This document shows, piece by piece, positions 1 through 10,720 of a stretch of DNA of 64,000 bases. Origin of the DNA: Trachythela sp. YZ-2020. Lineage: Eukaryota; Cnidaria; Anthozoa; Malacalcyonacea; Clavulariidae. The notes beneath the pieces were generated by a model. It did no database searches. It was not told where the DNA came from and saw only the letters and a program-made list of their open reading frames with translations. The position numbers and the translations under genes are program-made. The stretch covers positions 115,821 to 179,820 of the forward strand of contig JADLSH010000001.1 in NCBI GenBank assembly GCA_016169945.1, given 5' to 3'. Every line of letters begins with the position of its first letter. Within the stretch, counting starts at the first letter, position 1.

Positions 1-248
1 TAGTTCAGCGTCCGAAATCCATTCATGTCTTTTTCCTATTTAACATCTTAATTGCAAGATAACTGATCATGGGGTCAATTAAGATCTAATATATGTATAT
101 TAGATCTTAATTATAAAAGGAAAAGATATGCAACACCTTTTGAATAATTTAGCTCTCAAATAAATCGATGATTCGCTTGCATGTTTACTTATCATTTTGG
201 GCAAGATTTTGTTAAGTACACACACGCTTTCATATCCAAAAAATTAAA
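1..248 (+). other. Upstream flank of GPCR copy 1
   Basis: No coding sequence is seen. The stretch closely matches the DNA just upstream of GPCR copy 2 (about 12900-13125) and of the GPCR pseudogene (about 46565-46804), so it is the duplicated 5' flank and probably holds the promoter and 5' UTR. It is rich in TATA-like strings (around 85-110). I cannot place a transcription start. Confidence 0.5.
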
Positions 249-1139
249 ATGAATTCAACAACAAATTGTATAAATCCACATTCTGATAACAAAGCTTATG
301 CTATTTGCTGTCAACTTTCGCTTTTTGTCGGGATTTTATGTAACTCGATATTGCTCTATGGACTGGTAAAAGATCCTCTAAGATGTTTCAGAAATTGTTC
401 ATCGTATCTCATAATGAATAATACGTTCTCGGACCTTTTGTTATGTTTGTACAAATTCGCGAAGTACTATTGGCGTTCGTGTATTGATGGTCTAATCTTT
501 TCTCGTTTGTTTACGGCTCCTATTTATATTTCCTTTCTCAGTATTTTCCTTCTTGCATTGGATCGCTGTCTTATTGTTTGTCATCCTTTTAAATACCGAG
601 TGTTTATGAATGGAAAGAAGGCAATGCCAATGGCGGTTATAATTTTTCAATGGCTGTTCGCATTCTTGAATATAGCTTTGAAAAACGATCTCGAAAAAGC
701 TGTCACCGGTTTTCGACTTATAAGTGGAATTTGTATGATATTTTGTTCGTGTTTGTTGTATATTAAAACGATCCATCATTTGAAAAAGGAGGCGAAATAT
801 TTGGAGTCTCAAAGTGGAAACACGTCAACAGCTAAGGAAACATCAACGCAAAGACGAAAGCGAACCCATTTCAGACAAAAGCATTTTCTTCACACAATAA
901 TGTACATCGCTTGTCTTTTTGCCTTGACACTGTCACCGCTCTTGATATTTGATTTGGTCAACAGAAATCATGGCTACGACAACACCATCAAGAAACATTT
1001 ACACATGTGTTTCTATTTTTTGTTTTATTCTAACTTTGTCCTAAATTCGTTTGTTTACTACTGTCGTCTGACAAACTATAGAAAAACATTTAAATTTTTG
1101 TTTTGTTGTCAACGTCCATCTGCAAGTAATGTCAATTAA
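249..1139 (+). CDS. Class A (rhodopsin-like) orphan GPCR, copy 1
   Basis: Single-exon 296-residue seven-helix receptor of the plasma membrane; ligand unknown. An N-glycosylation site lies at N2. Helix 1 (about 19-40) has the conserved Asn at N32, helix 2 has SD at S61-D62, and helix 3 ends in DRC (D105-R106-C107, a DRY variant) followed by a proline-containing loop. Helix 4 has W135. Extracellular loop 2 is very short and has no cysteine, as in melanocortin-like receptors. Intracellular loop 3 (about 178-215) is basic. Helix 6 has SP in place of the usual CWxP, and helix 7 has NSFVY in place of NPxxY, then helix 8 with a paired cysteine. The ATG is preceded by AAAA and is shared with the intact sister copy. 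It differs from copy 2 at 11 residues and has no disruption. Class assignment is firm, subfamily is not. Confidence 0.9.
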   Translation: MNSTTNCINPHSDNKAYAICCQLSLFVGILCNSILLYGLVKDPLRCFRNCSSYLIMNNTFSDLLLCLYKFAKYYWRSCIDGLIFSRLFTAPIYISFLSIFLLALDRCLIVCHPFKYRVFMNGKKAMPMAVIIFQWLFAFLNIALKNDLEKAVTGFRLISGICMIFCSCLLYIKTIHHLKKEAKYLESQSGNTSTAKETSTQRRKRTHFRQKHFLHTIMYIACLFALTLSPLLIFDLVNRNHGYDNTIKKHLHMCFYFLFYSNFVLNSFVYYCRLTNYRKTFKFLFCCQRPSASNVN

Positions 1140-1807
1140 AAGAAACAGTAATGGTTTAGTTCTAAAATTTTTGGTTTGTTTACTATAGTTTTGTAATGTA
1201 TAGACAAAATCCGCTGTCGATACCCTATAATAACCTTGGATAATTAACATGCTCATAGACAATCGATTGTCTATGACTTGAATAACAAAAGCACAGATTA
1301 GAACATTGGTTAAGTTTTTCAGTCTTTCCTTGATATGATCCCCCGCGTGCATTTACCAATTACCTGCATGCCTTACATTTTCCGGGTGTGTATTTCGCGA
1401 GTTAAACTGAAACGCCTCTGCCGAGGAAAGAGTACCGATATTTTAGCTTTAAACTGATTTAACTTGAAAAAACTTCGAAGATCCTTATTGTTTGTGGAAC
1501 GTTTTTTAGTTTGGTGAAACCATATTTTCTTTTCAGATCTTTATTACAATGTGCATGATAACATGAATTGAGAGAAATTCGCGATTAAATCTTGCTAACC
1601 TACCGACGGGAAATTTGAAGAAGCTCACATATTATATTCTGTGTACATGCGTACAAGAACAATATTATCCCACCACCATCCATACCTGTACATCCTTAAA
1701 ATACTGCACATCCTCCGAGACAAGCGTTAAGTCTTCACGAAAAAATTCTGTGCACTGGTATAAACTTATATAGCTTCCAATTCTCCCGCTTAATTCAAAG
1801 TGTAAAC
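1140..1807 (+). other. GPCR 1 downstream spacer (duplicated)
   Basis: No gene seen. It is paralogous to 31621-32268 and more distantly to the DNA after the other GPCR copies. About 1310-1387 is a degenerate half of the hairpin that is complete at 14250-14387. An ATCGATTGTCTATGA-type short inverted motif is seen near 1255-1276. Confidence 0.6.
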
Positions 1808-2095
1808 ATGATAGCTCACGCCTATAGCAATAATATGACCACAGAGACCAGATTGCGGGCCTTTTCGATCAAAACGTTGCTCAAACTTCCCTTTCATCAC
1901 ACAGCGAAGGAGAAAACAAATATATTGGTTTGCGTAAGTTCAGCATCCGCTCAAAAAGGTGAGATTTTCATAACGTCTGTAGGGAATTATACTATACGAA
2001 ATCACGCGACGGAAGTTTCCAAACACTGTCGCTATACAATAGCTATGTTTTACGCAATGGTTTTCATACAGTCCAAGCATAATCGCCGACAATAA
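1808..2095 (+). CDS. Hypothetical 95-residue ORF, conserved in a sister unit
   Basis: Unrecognised protein; no domain, signal peptide or membrane helix is evident. The reason to list it is the paralogue at 32269-32559. The two reading frames align with no indel over about 95 codons, and roughly half of the base changes are silent third-position changes, while the flanking DNA has many indels. That could mark a real small exon or gene. It could equally be chance in a young duplication, because the amino-acid changes (for example A to P and H to P) are not conservative. No splice partners or RNA evidence can be seen. Confidence 0.3.
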   Translation: MIAHAYSNNMTTETRLRAFSIKTLLKLPFHHTAKEKTNILVCVSSASAQKGEIFITSVGNYTIRNHATEVSKHCRYTIAMFYAMVFIQSKHNRRQ

Positions 2096-2397
2096 TGACT
2101 TTTTGAGCTAGAAAAAAATGAAACGAACGGAGCTTTAGCCCCAAAAAATGTTCCCCCCCCCTCATATTTTGTGGTATTACTTAATTCGTTACCTCTGATC
2201 AAAGATTCAAATTTTTGCACTTGGTTGAATAACAAACATATGAGATCAACTTTATTTAAACACATTGGCCTTTTCAGCAAAAGCTGATTTCCAAAAGGGA
2301 TGTGTACTTACAAATTATTATTTATATACTAGCTCTAATATTACATACATAACAAATACACTTATATACCTATTTAGGCAAAAAATTAACTACTACT
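2096..2397. other. Duplicated spacer, no gene
   Basis: About 2096-2240 continues the block shared with 32560-32700, then the match stops where the retroelement-rich insertion begins. The counterpart resumes at about 5228. Nothing coding is seen. Confidence 0.5.
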
Positions 2398-2907
2398 TTA
2401 AGTCGAGATTAAGGTCGAGGAAGATAGCTTTTTACAGAACGAATTATACGATACCGAATTGCGTATCTCTTCAGGTATCTGATTCCATAGTTTAGCCCCA
2501 CAATATTGGAAGCTTTTTTTTAAGGATTCCGTTTTTGGTCTTGGAATATAAAACCTTGTTGAAGAACCTCTCAGATTATGGTCATGAATGGTATTCAGAT
2601 TTTGGAAAGCCTCGCATAGTCGTTGGGGGGCTAAACCATTAACTGTCTTGTACATGAGCCTGGCTTTCATTTGTGCCCTACGCTCTTCAAGTGTTACCCA
2701 GCCTAGAGATTTTCGTGCCAAAATAGACTGACCATGTTCATTTTTTAAGTTCATGATCAACCTAGCCGCTCTGTTTTGGAATTTCTGTAGACGTTCGCTT
2801 AGGCCTTTATTAAGTGTATCCCATACTTCACAGCAATAATCAAAATAAGGTTGGATTAAGGCATTATAAACTTTTATCAAAATGTCTTGTTCGACATACT
2901 CCCTCAT
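2398..2907 (-). pseudogene. Non-LTR retrotransposon RT C-terminal fragment
   Basis: A 169-residue minus-strand frame corresponds to the region after the reverse-transcriptase core of CR1/jockey-like LINEs. It has the typical YNALIQPYFDYCCEVW segment, the LERLQKFQNRAARLI-like stretch, and the AKLWNQIPEEIRN motif near the C-terminus. No catalytic core and no endonuclease are present, so it is a 5'-truncated remnant. It overlaps in protein position with the end of the RT fragment at 4369-5235, so the two are separate insertions and not halves of one element. Confidence 0.8.
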
Positions 2908-3666
2908 TTTTGTATCTGCGAATGCAGATATATTGCCATCGTGCTGTTAGCTGTTTGCTGTTAGCTGTTAGCTTGCAGCCAATCAGCGACAGGTATCTTA
3001 AAATGACGTAATTATATTGCTACTCTTTGATCTCTATGTATAACTGGAATGATAATGATTATTTCAAGATGGCGGACTACTGAAGGGCGAACATTGTAAA
3101 CATGAGCATGTTTTGAATGTTACGTAGAAAATTATACATCAAACTAACGAAATTTTTATTTGCTGTACTATTTTGAATATGGAAAATGTTGAGGGAGTCA
3201 TGGAAGTGTTTTGAAAACATTTTACTTTGTGGAAAAAACTGGAAATGATTTGCCGATTTACAAAACAGATTGACTTGACTTGACCTGCTATATATCAATG
3301 TCATTTGAACAAGGAAACATGCTAGGTGAGCCTTTTTAAATATTGTACGAATATTCTGCATTATTCGAACGTTTATTTAGATGAAGTTCGCTCATAAAAG
3401 TATTAAAATCATGCCATTTCTATTCTCAACACTATTTGTGTCAAATCGACAATAGTGCATGGTCTTTATTTGACATTTCCGTAGTCAATTTTGATATTTG
3501 ATTGGTATAAAGATATAGGCACAGGCCCACAGGTTTTGTTTCCCAAAATGTTGTGACTAGGGTATGTAATATTTATAAGTGGTGTGTAAAATTGCATAAA
3601 ATGTAAATAGTGCTATTATCCCGGGCCGCACAAGTTTTTGGGTCAAAACCTTTTGAGGTCATGTAA
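2908..3666. other. Intergenic, no gene recognised
   Basis: About 2940-2975 contains short GCTGTTAGCTGTTTGC-type direct repeats. The rest shows no coding signal, no long repeat and no match to the duplicated block. It is probably inserted DNA of unknown origin. Confidence 0.4.
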
Positions 3667-3810
3667 TAATAATAATAATAATAATGATTTATTCAATAAG
3701 ATCCACAAAGTGGCTCTTCCCCTATTGAAGATTACATGAATAATATTTACAATAACATTAGAGACATGTTACATCATTACTCCTGGGTTACATCATGTTC
3801 ATGTAGTCTT
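3667..3810 (-). mobile_element. LINE 3' end with (ATT)n tail
   Basis: On the minus strand a short 3' UTR with the context GAGCCACTTTGTGG and AATAAA ends in an ATT-trinucleotide tail (3667-3687), the usual 3' terminus of CR1/L2-like non-LTR elements. There is no coding part here. It may or may not belong to the RT fragment at 4369-5235. Confidence 0.55.
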
Positions 3811-4368
3811 AAATGTTTAAATATAATTATTAGTCGATATTCAGTACTAAAATACTTTAGGAGGGCCCAGGGGCATCCCCCCTCCCCCAAGTTTGAAATT
3901 TATTGGGAGACTATTTGACAGCAATATATATATTGCATACAGCATACTTCACTTCATTTCTATTTGGGGCCCTGCATCTGGGGGCCTGGGGCAAATATAT
4001 GCCCTCTTGCCGGCCCTGCTGTTATAACGTAGATATAACATGATATTTTGTTATATATGTTATTATTTTATAACATGTTTTTTGTTATAACATGTCACAA
4101 CATAGAGTTAAAAGTTACAAAGTTTATTCCCAAGTATACAAGACTAGAATCTGAAGGTTTCACAATGGTTTTAATAACTGCTTTGGTTGCTCCCATGGCC
4201 TATAGCCTATAGCCTATAGGCCTTCATCCCTTTATGCACAGTTGTTTTAGAAGCAATACAAAAGATCATACACTTATAGACCTCTTCGAAATATATTCAT
4301 TGAATATATTCCTTTAAAAGCCTCTACGGAGGAGAGACGGGGAAAGTTACAACTCTTCAATTACGCTA
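3811..4368. repeat. G/C-rich element remnant and AT palindromes
   Basis: 3860-3900 and 3964-4018 are G/C-rich strings; the right one ends in GCCGGCCCTG, like the ends of the hAT-like elements at 35670 and 36847, but I found no matching left end or target duplication. 4020-4100 is an AT-rich cluster of TGTTATAACATG-type palindromes. No gene is seen. Confidence 0.35.
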
Positions 4369-5235
4369 TTAAACTATACAATTATGCAAATACGCATGAG
4401 CAGATACATGTACGCTTAGCGTACCTATTTTTCTAATAGCCCCAATACCTGATGATATTTTACTGCTAATATGGTTAATGTGTTTTTCCCAACTCAAGTT
4501 TTCGTCTAATTCAACTCCAAGAGCTTTGGTATTTTTAACTTTTTTAATCAATTGATTATTTATTTTAACTCCTTGATGGGTATCAATATTACTTATTTTA
4601 TGTCGTGTTCCAATTACAATATACTCGATTTTCATTATATTTAGACTTAGTTTATTTGCACAAAGCCATTTCTGAACATTCCTCATGTCTACGCTCGCCC
4701 TCTCTTCCGCCTCACTAATTGTTCTGCCTACTGCCGTTAAGTTAGTATCATCAGCAAACATTCTTGGAGTTGTGCGTTCTAGGCAGCTTGGCAAATCATT
4801 TATATACATAATAAATAAGAGAGGGCCGAGTATACTTCCCTGAGGAATGCCACAAATGATTTCTTTCTCCACCGAGAGTATACTGGCCAATTGACAACTT
4901 TGAGTTCGGTGCGTCAAATAGCAACGTAAAAGATTTAATGCTTTCCTTTGGAAACCATACATTTCAAACTTACTTAACAGTATTTCGTGGTCGACTGTAT
5001 CGAATGCTTTTTTTAGGTCAAGAAAAATAACTAAGTTATACAGCCCACGGTCCATGTTGGTATACCATTCGTTCGTACAATCCAATAATGTAGTAGTTGT
5101 GGAATGATAAGGTCTGAAACCAAATTGGTGTTTTGAGAAAAGATTATTCTGGTTAAGATACTCATACATTTGATCATACATAATTCTTTCCATAAGTTTA
5201 CTTACTACAGGAAGGATTGATATCGTGTTAATCAA
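4369..5235 (-). pseudogene. Non-LTR retrotransposon reverse transcriptase fragment
   Basis: A 288-residue minus-strand frame holds the core of a LINE reverse transcriptase. In order: LPVVSKLMERI, the QFGFRPYHST motif, the catalytic-Asp LDLKKAFDTVDH motif, GIPQGSILGPLLF, then the FADD box (MFADDTN), and the downstream NKLSLN and LGVELDENLSW segments. The endonuclease and N-terminus are absent, and the frame degenerates after the HNCIV segment, so the copy is truncated at both ends. Catalytic aspartates are intact in this piece. The family is CR1/L2-like by motif layout; I cannot fix it further. Confidence 0.88.
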
Positions 5236-5403
5236 GTGGTATTTGACTTATCAAAATATCTAATCATTCGCCTTCTAGAATCATTTAAGGTGGCGACACC
5301 GATATTGCAACTTGTCCAAATTAAGGATTTTAGGTAAAACATATTTCGGAACTTTAAGTAAGAATTGTTGTAGCCAACATCGAGAAGTCATTTACTCTAA
5401 AAA
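5236..5403. other. Duplicated spacer resuming
   Basis: Closely matches 32704-32880, so this is original unit DNA between inserted elements. No gene is seen. Confidence 0.6.
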
Positions 5404-5407
5404 TTAA

Positions 5408-5634
5408 AGGCCATGTAAAGTCCGTTCTGCGCATGTGCTATGGGGGGGTCCCGCGATGTAAACAATGCCCAAATTTCGCGTTGTTTCGACTAAAATTCGA
5501 CATCTTCTAAATCAGAAACTCGAATCTGTATTTATTTAAAGCATAGCGAACCAGAACACATCGTAATATAGCGTGTTTAAAATGTAAACAAACGGACGTT
5601 GCCGGTTTGTTTACATCGGGACTTTACCTCACCT
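5408..5634. mobile_element. MITE with TTAA target duplication
   Basis: An insertion relative to the sister block near 32880. The ends are inverted: AGGCCATGTAAAGTCC on the left against the complement of GGACTTTACCTCACCT on the right, with internal ATGTAAACAA arms. TTAA lies on both sides (5404-5407 and 5635-5638), the target preference of piggyBac and Kolobok-type transposons. It is non-coding, about 227 bp. Confidence 0.7.
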
Positions 5635-5638
5635 TTAA

Positions 5639-6539
5639 AAAAACCCGAATAGGGGAAGGAAAATGTGCAAAATTTGCTGTTTTGGAACAAATTGGATGGA
5701 AAACAGCAAATTCTGGGCATTTTATCCACCTTGCTGGGGCTTTCGCCTCCTTTTTAGTAATTTTTACATGAAACAAAATCTTGATGATATGGACCACAAA
5801 TAATAATTTTATAAATGATCGGTGGGTAGTATTTTTAAAAATCCTTCTAAAAATATTACAAAACGTTTAACCTAATTTCCATAATTTGGACGGGATGCAA
5901 AATTGGTGTCACCATCTTAAGTGTTTTAAGAAGGCAAACGGTTGGTTGTTTTGAACAGTCAAATATCAATGTATTGGCATGATCGATATGATCGTTATTT
6001 TATCAAATATAAAAAATCTGAATTTAAAGCTAGCTTAGTAATTCTACAAAATATAGTGGGAGAGTGGGTTGGGACAGTCTGTACTTATATTATGATAATT
6101 ATGGTAATACAATGGCATGGTGATCCGCAACAGGGCGTTTTTTAACATGCCCCTCCTAGTCCCCCCACAAATCAATTTTTGCCCCCCTCCCCTCCCCAGG
6201 AATTAAAAGTTCCCTTTTAAGTAAACAATATTAAATAAACTTACGAAAATAAAAAACAAAATCGGTGTGTTTCGCACATAAAATACCTTATCACTTGTGA
6301 ATCAAAAGTGAAATTTTTGTAAGGGAGGTTTATGTTTGATCAGGAAATCACCTCCATGCACCAGCCTCACGCTTATTAGTTGAGTAACTTTAGTTACAAA
6401 CATGGAGGTAGTTGGCGAGGTAATTGATAAAGTTAGTTTTATCGGCGATTAAACGCTTCCATTAAAAAGTTTCCGGTAGATCCCAACCATAATAATGAAT
6501 TCGGTTTAAAAATGTAAATACTGTCAAACCATTTATATC
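5639..6539. other. Intergenic, no gene recognised
   Basis: Lacks a counterpart in the sister block at 32.9 kb, so it is inserted DNA. 6144-6200 is C-rich. No coding frame shows protein-like features and no terminal repeats are seen. Confidence 0.35.
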
Positions 6540-7090
6540 TTGCTATATCGGTTCAACACCAAATAGATAGATTTTGGCGGGAAGCTTGTATTTGTTGATT
6601 TTCATGTTTTTACTTCTTTTTAAATTTTACAGTTGAATATATTTTCGCACGTACACATGGTCATGTGAAATTTGTGCCTAGTAGGAGAGTCTAATATATT
6701 CGTTTCGGAAAATACAGAATTTGGCGGGAAGTTTATGTTTGTTGATTTCGATGTTTTTTGTTTTCGGTGTTTTTTGTTTTCGGTGTTTTTTGTTTTAGTA
6801 AATGTTACTGTTGACTTAAATTGTGAACTTAAATTGTAGCTAGTGAACAACTGGGAAAGCCTTTTTAATATACAAAGTTAATTTTGCAGAATGCAGATTT
6901 TAGCGGGAAGTTTGTGATGTTGATTTCAGGGCTTTTTAGTAATTTGTAATTCAATTTTACAGTTGAAAATGCTTTTTATAGGCACACGTACACATATAAA
7001 GTGAACTTTGTAGTAAACAACTGGGAAAGTGCTATAAATAAAGTTAAATTCACAAAATGCAGATTTTGGTGGGAAGTTTGAGGGTGATAA
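6540..7090. repeat. Degenerate tandem repeat, about 170 bp unit
   Basis: A TTTGGCGGGAAGTTTGTG-like motif recurs at about 6573, 6720, 6900 and 7065. It is followed each time by a TTGATTTC(A)TGTTTTT stretch, an ACAGTTGAA motif and (A)CACGTACACAT. The copies are diverged. No coding potential. Confidence 0.55.
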
Positions 7091-7540
7091 AGGGTATTTT
7101 CGTGAGCCGTGAATTGCCAATATTTGTTCCCGTGAAATGTGAAATGACGGATTTTTGTGTCGTGAAACGTGATTTATATCCCTAGCCGTGAGCCGTGATT
7201 GACGATAATTTTTGTCCGCGAAACAAGAATATATTTGTGGCCTGTAGAACAAAGACTGAACGAGCAGTGAGAACGTCAAGAAGAGCAATGTTATGGATGT
7301 AACAATTTTACTGCGTGTATTTCTTGATTTTGTATTGGATAAATTGTTGAAATTGGTTTCGAAAACGTAAACATTGGGCAAAAAGTTAAGAACGGCACTA
7401 AATACTCACTTTATAAAATAAAATTTAAATTTGAAAACGTGGTTTTTATTTTTCGTGAAATGGCTAATTTTTTACATTTGAAACGTGAAATGGCTGTTTT
7501 ACCTCACGTGAAACGTGATCAGTACCCCACCCACCCCCCC
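7091..7540. repeat. Cluster of CGTGAAACGTGA-type short repeats
   Basis: CGTGAGCCGTGA and CGTGAAACGTGA motifs occur at 7100-7190 and again at 7455-7522, spaced by AT-rich DNA, followed by a C-homopolymer run. The motif is partly self-complementary (CACG/CGTG). No gene is seen. Confidence 0.4.
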
Positions 7541-7689
7541 CCCCCTTTACCACCCTCAAGTTTGTGCTTGGTTTTGAAAAATGAAAAAGCGCATGATTCG
7601 GTAAAACTTCATGTCATTGTGACAACTTCATGTCATTGTGTCTTCATGTCATTGTGTTATGTCATTGTCAAAGACGTGCGACAAAGTAT

Positions 7690-8164
7690 GTTTTGGATCT
7701 ACCCTTCCGTTGTGATACCACCTACAAGCAGAAACGTTTACTTTAGATCTCATTCCATAGTGTCATTGGCACGAGTTTCTTAGATATGGTATTCTTTTTC
7801 AAACTAATCCATGGAATCATGAACATTGACAATCATTTACTGCCATCACCAACCAACAACAACAGAAAAGAAATCAGATCATCTGATCCTAATCATTTGT
7901 CATTCACAACAACACAATGCAAGACCACCACCTACCAAAAATCCTATTTAAACAGATCGACTAGATTGTGGAATGTACTAGTACTACCAAGGGATTGACA
8001 GGTAACAGCAGCTTAAGTCACTAGACTTAAGTGGACTTTTCAAGTATTACCAATTAGCTGTAAAAAACGTATACGATGTGGATGATCCAAGAACATGGAA
8101 ATCTATATGTTTGTCTTGTAACAAGTCTCGTAATCTGTCCTGTAAAATATCGTGTTGTCATTAG
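7690..8164 (+). pseudogene. Non-LTR retrotransposon RT C-terminal fragment with frameshifts
   Basis: The plus strand encodes the terminal part of a LINE RT. A YKQKRLL segment leads into FFFKLIHGIMNID, then SYLNRSTRLWNVL and PRDL. Past the stop at 7998, another frame continues with VYDVDDPRTWKSICLSC and a cysteine-rich end near 8160. The reading frame is broken at least twice. No catalytic core is present. Confidence 0.7.
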
Positions 8165-8276
8165 TTTTTATAGTTTTAACGTGTTTGTACATATCTTATT
8201 CTTATCTGTTAGGGACGCGCAAAAGCTGTATTGTATTGGCAAAAGCTGTAGCGTGTACCTGCCGTCTGTTTATATA

Positions 8277-8516
8277 CAGGGTGAGTCAGAAAAAACGGAC
8301 ACCTTTCAAATTCAAATTAGCCGCGTAGCGGCTGTAATTTGACATAAGTTGCCTAAATATCTCCCTTTGGGAGTTATAATAGTACACGCGCTGCGCTGCG
8401 AATCATATAGTTAATAAACCACGTCCTGTTGTCACATGGGAATTGACAAATTCCAGCTTTACGTTCGCGGCTAATTTGAATATATGCAAAGTGTCCGTTT
8501 TTTCTGACTCACCCTG
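8277..8516. mobile_element. Tc1/mariner-type MITE, TA target
   Basis: About 240 bp with inverted ends CAGGGTGAGTCAGAAAAAAC and its complement, flanked by TA on both sides (8275-8276 and 8517-8518). The inner arms pair further, through GGACAC and CAAATTAGCCGCG. Non-coding. Confidence 0.85.
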
Positions 8517-8792
8517 TATGTCTTGTATATGTCATATGTAGCATTTTTTTTGGCAAAGTTAAATAAATAAATAAATAACAAAATTAACAAATCTCGAGAA
8601 TTTCAAATTTAAATGATTGGAACAACAGCTTCAGAAACACTAGAAACTGAGATCTGTGATGGGTCTCCTTCTATGAAAAAACGATTTTTGACAAGTTTAA
8701 AGAATTTGGAAGGATGTATATCTTTAAACATTTTGCCTATTGTTACAATAATATTACGCTGCATGCTCTCAGCCAAGATTGTAAAATATTTC
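8517..8792. other. Duplicated spacer, no gene
   Basis: Matches 32890-33085 with small indels. The short ORFs here have no conserved counterpart in the sister unit. Confidence 0.6.
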
Positions 8793-8833
<41 letters not shown>

Positions 8834-9004
8834 AAATCTGCAGACATGCATGTTTCGCCGTTCAACGGCTCGTCACTGCAGCTTGCAACGCAGTCTAGAT
8901 GCGAGTGACTTCGTATTTATACACCATACTCTTGCTCTCACCAAGCGCATGTGGTACAATACTCAGACACATGCGCATCCAGACATGCGTGATGTGTCTT
9001 GGGG

Positions 9005-9062
<58 letters not shown>

Positions 9063-9829
9063 GTCAAATCTGCAGACATGCATGTTTCGCCGTTCAACGG
9101 CTCGTCAGTGCAGCTTGTAACGCAGTCTAGATGCGAGTGACTTCGTATTTATACACCATACTCTTGCCCTCACCAAGCGCATGTGGTACAATACTCAGAC
9201 ACATGCGCATCCAGACATGCGTGAAGTGTCTTGGGGCCAGAGTGCTCAAACGACCACAAGGAAGTGAGCTTTTGCATTATAGCTTATTAGCCACCAATTA
9301 ACCTCACAGAGTGCTCAACAACACAAGTGAAGGAGCATATATAGTCAAATCTGCAGACATGCATGTTTCGCCGTTCAACGGCTCGTCAGTGCAGCTTGTA
9401 ACGCAGTCTAGATGCGAGTGACTTCGTATTTATACACCATACTCTTGCCCTCACCAAGCGCATGTGGTACAATACTCAGACACATGCGCATCCAGACATG
9501 CGTGAAGTGTCTTAGCCAGAGTGCTCAAACGACCACAAGGAAGTGAGCTTTTGCATTATAGCTTATTAGCCACCAATTAACCTCACAGAGTGCTCAACAA
9601 CACAAGTGAAGGAGCATATATAGTCAAATCTGCAGACATGCATGTTTCGCCGTTCAACGGCTCGTCAGTGCAGCTTGTAACGCAGTCTAGATGCGAGTGA
9701 CTTCGTATTTATACACCATACTCTTGCCCTCACCAAGCGCATGTGGTACAATACTCAGACACATGCGCATCCAGACATGCGTGAAGTGTCTTGGGGCCAG
9801 AGTGCTCAAACGACCACAAGGGAAGTGAG

Positions 9830-9896
<67 letters not shown>
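8793..9896. repeat. Tandem array: about 280-bp unit separated by (TA)n tracts
   Basis: The unit begins GTCAAATCTGCAGACATGC at 8831, 9063, 9344 and 9623, so the two complete spacings are 281 and 279 bp. It contains GCCGTTCAACGGC, a perfect palindrome, near its start, and an ACATGCG/CGCATGT pair. The first and last units are shortened and joined to TA runs (8793-8830, 9007-9061, 9835-9896). ORFs through TA tracts give alternating Tyr/Ile and are artefacts. A partial unit lies at about 10612-10715 and a single unit at 46306-46468. Confidence 0.9.
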
Positions 9897-9898
<2 letters not shown>

Positions 9899-10326
9899 CC
9901 AATTCAAAAAAGGTTGTCCTTCAAAATATCTTAAACCTTAAACATTGAACGCGCAAGGTATGACGGGTATTACTTATTTGGAGCCTTACATTGGACAGTA
10001 GCTTCGTCAACCAAATATCCCTATACAGGGTGTCTCAAAAAAAAGTGAACCCTTTGAAATTTAATACAATAGTGAACCTTTTGAAATTGAACTTCATATT
10101 TGCATTTTCTTTCAAAGAATCTATTGTACCCTATTGTATTTAATTTCAAAGGGTTCACTTTTTTTGAGACACCCTGTACATCGTAAGTGTCTATTATATG
10201 CCCTTGCATTGTTACAAAGCAAATTTCCCGAGTTAAAGACTGTAAAGAGGAAGTTATCCATCATCCCTTGCGCGCTCAATGTTTAAGGTTTAAGATTTTT
10301 GAAGGACAACCTTTTTTGAATTGGCT
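9897..10326. mobile_element. MITE with about 60-bp inverted ends, carrying a nested MITE
   Basis: The left end AGCCAATTCAAAAAAGGTTG and the right end are inverted copies over roughly 60 bp, reaching a GCGCAAGG/CCTTGCGC pair. It sits inside TA repeats, so the target site was presumably TA. It is interrupted by the element at 10026-10176. Confidence 0.8.
10026..10176. mobile_element. Nested Tc1/mariner-type MITE, TA target
   Basis: A 151-bp element with inverted ends CAGGGTGTCTCAAAAAAA and flanking TA (10024-10025 and 10177-10178). It is almost a full palindrome through the GTGAACCCTTTGAAATT arms. It lies within the older MITE at 9897-10326. Confidence 0.88.
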
Positions 10327-10331
10327 GTATA

Positions 10332-10375
<44 letters not shown>

Positions 10376-10720
10376 TATACGTGTAGGTTTAGGTCTACGA
10401 AACGCAAAGAGTGCTCGACAACATATAGTTAGAGCAAATTATAGATTTTCGCTTACCTCAAAACTTGTCTGCAACAGGCTGTTTCATCTGTAAAAGAATC
10501 ATCAGGCAGTTTACAAGTATCGAAAGAAATGACCGCTTATATGCTTCCTGCCGGAGCGTGGGAGTGTGTGTGGGAGACAATGTGTGCATGCAAATCTGCA
10601 ATCCGTAATTCTTCAAATCTGCAGACATGCATGTTTCGCCGTTCAACGGCTCGTCAGTGCAGCTTGTAACGCAGTCTAGATGCGAGTGACTTCGTATTTA
10701 CATACCATACTCTTGCCCAC
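10327..10720. repeat. (TA)n tract and partial copy of the 280-bp unit
   Basis: TA-rich tract at about 10327-10380, then unique sequence, then the first roughly 100 bp of the array unit (about 10612-10715). After this the duplicated spacer resumes. Confidence 0.7.

Noticed and set aside
2398..5235. The two minus-strand RT fragments as one LINE split by an insertion
   Set aside because: Their ends overlap in protein position (SVHVSAHAYLHNCIV against REYVEQDILIKVYNALI), so they come from two insertions.
8714..10432. ORFs with runs of Tyr-Ile
   Set aside because: Translations of (TA)n tracts on both strands; no protein features.
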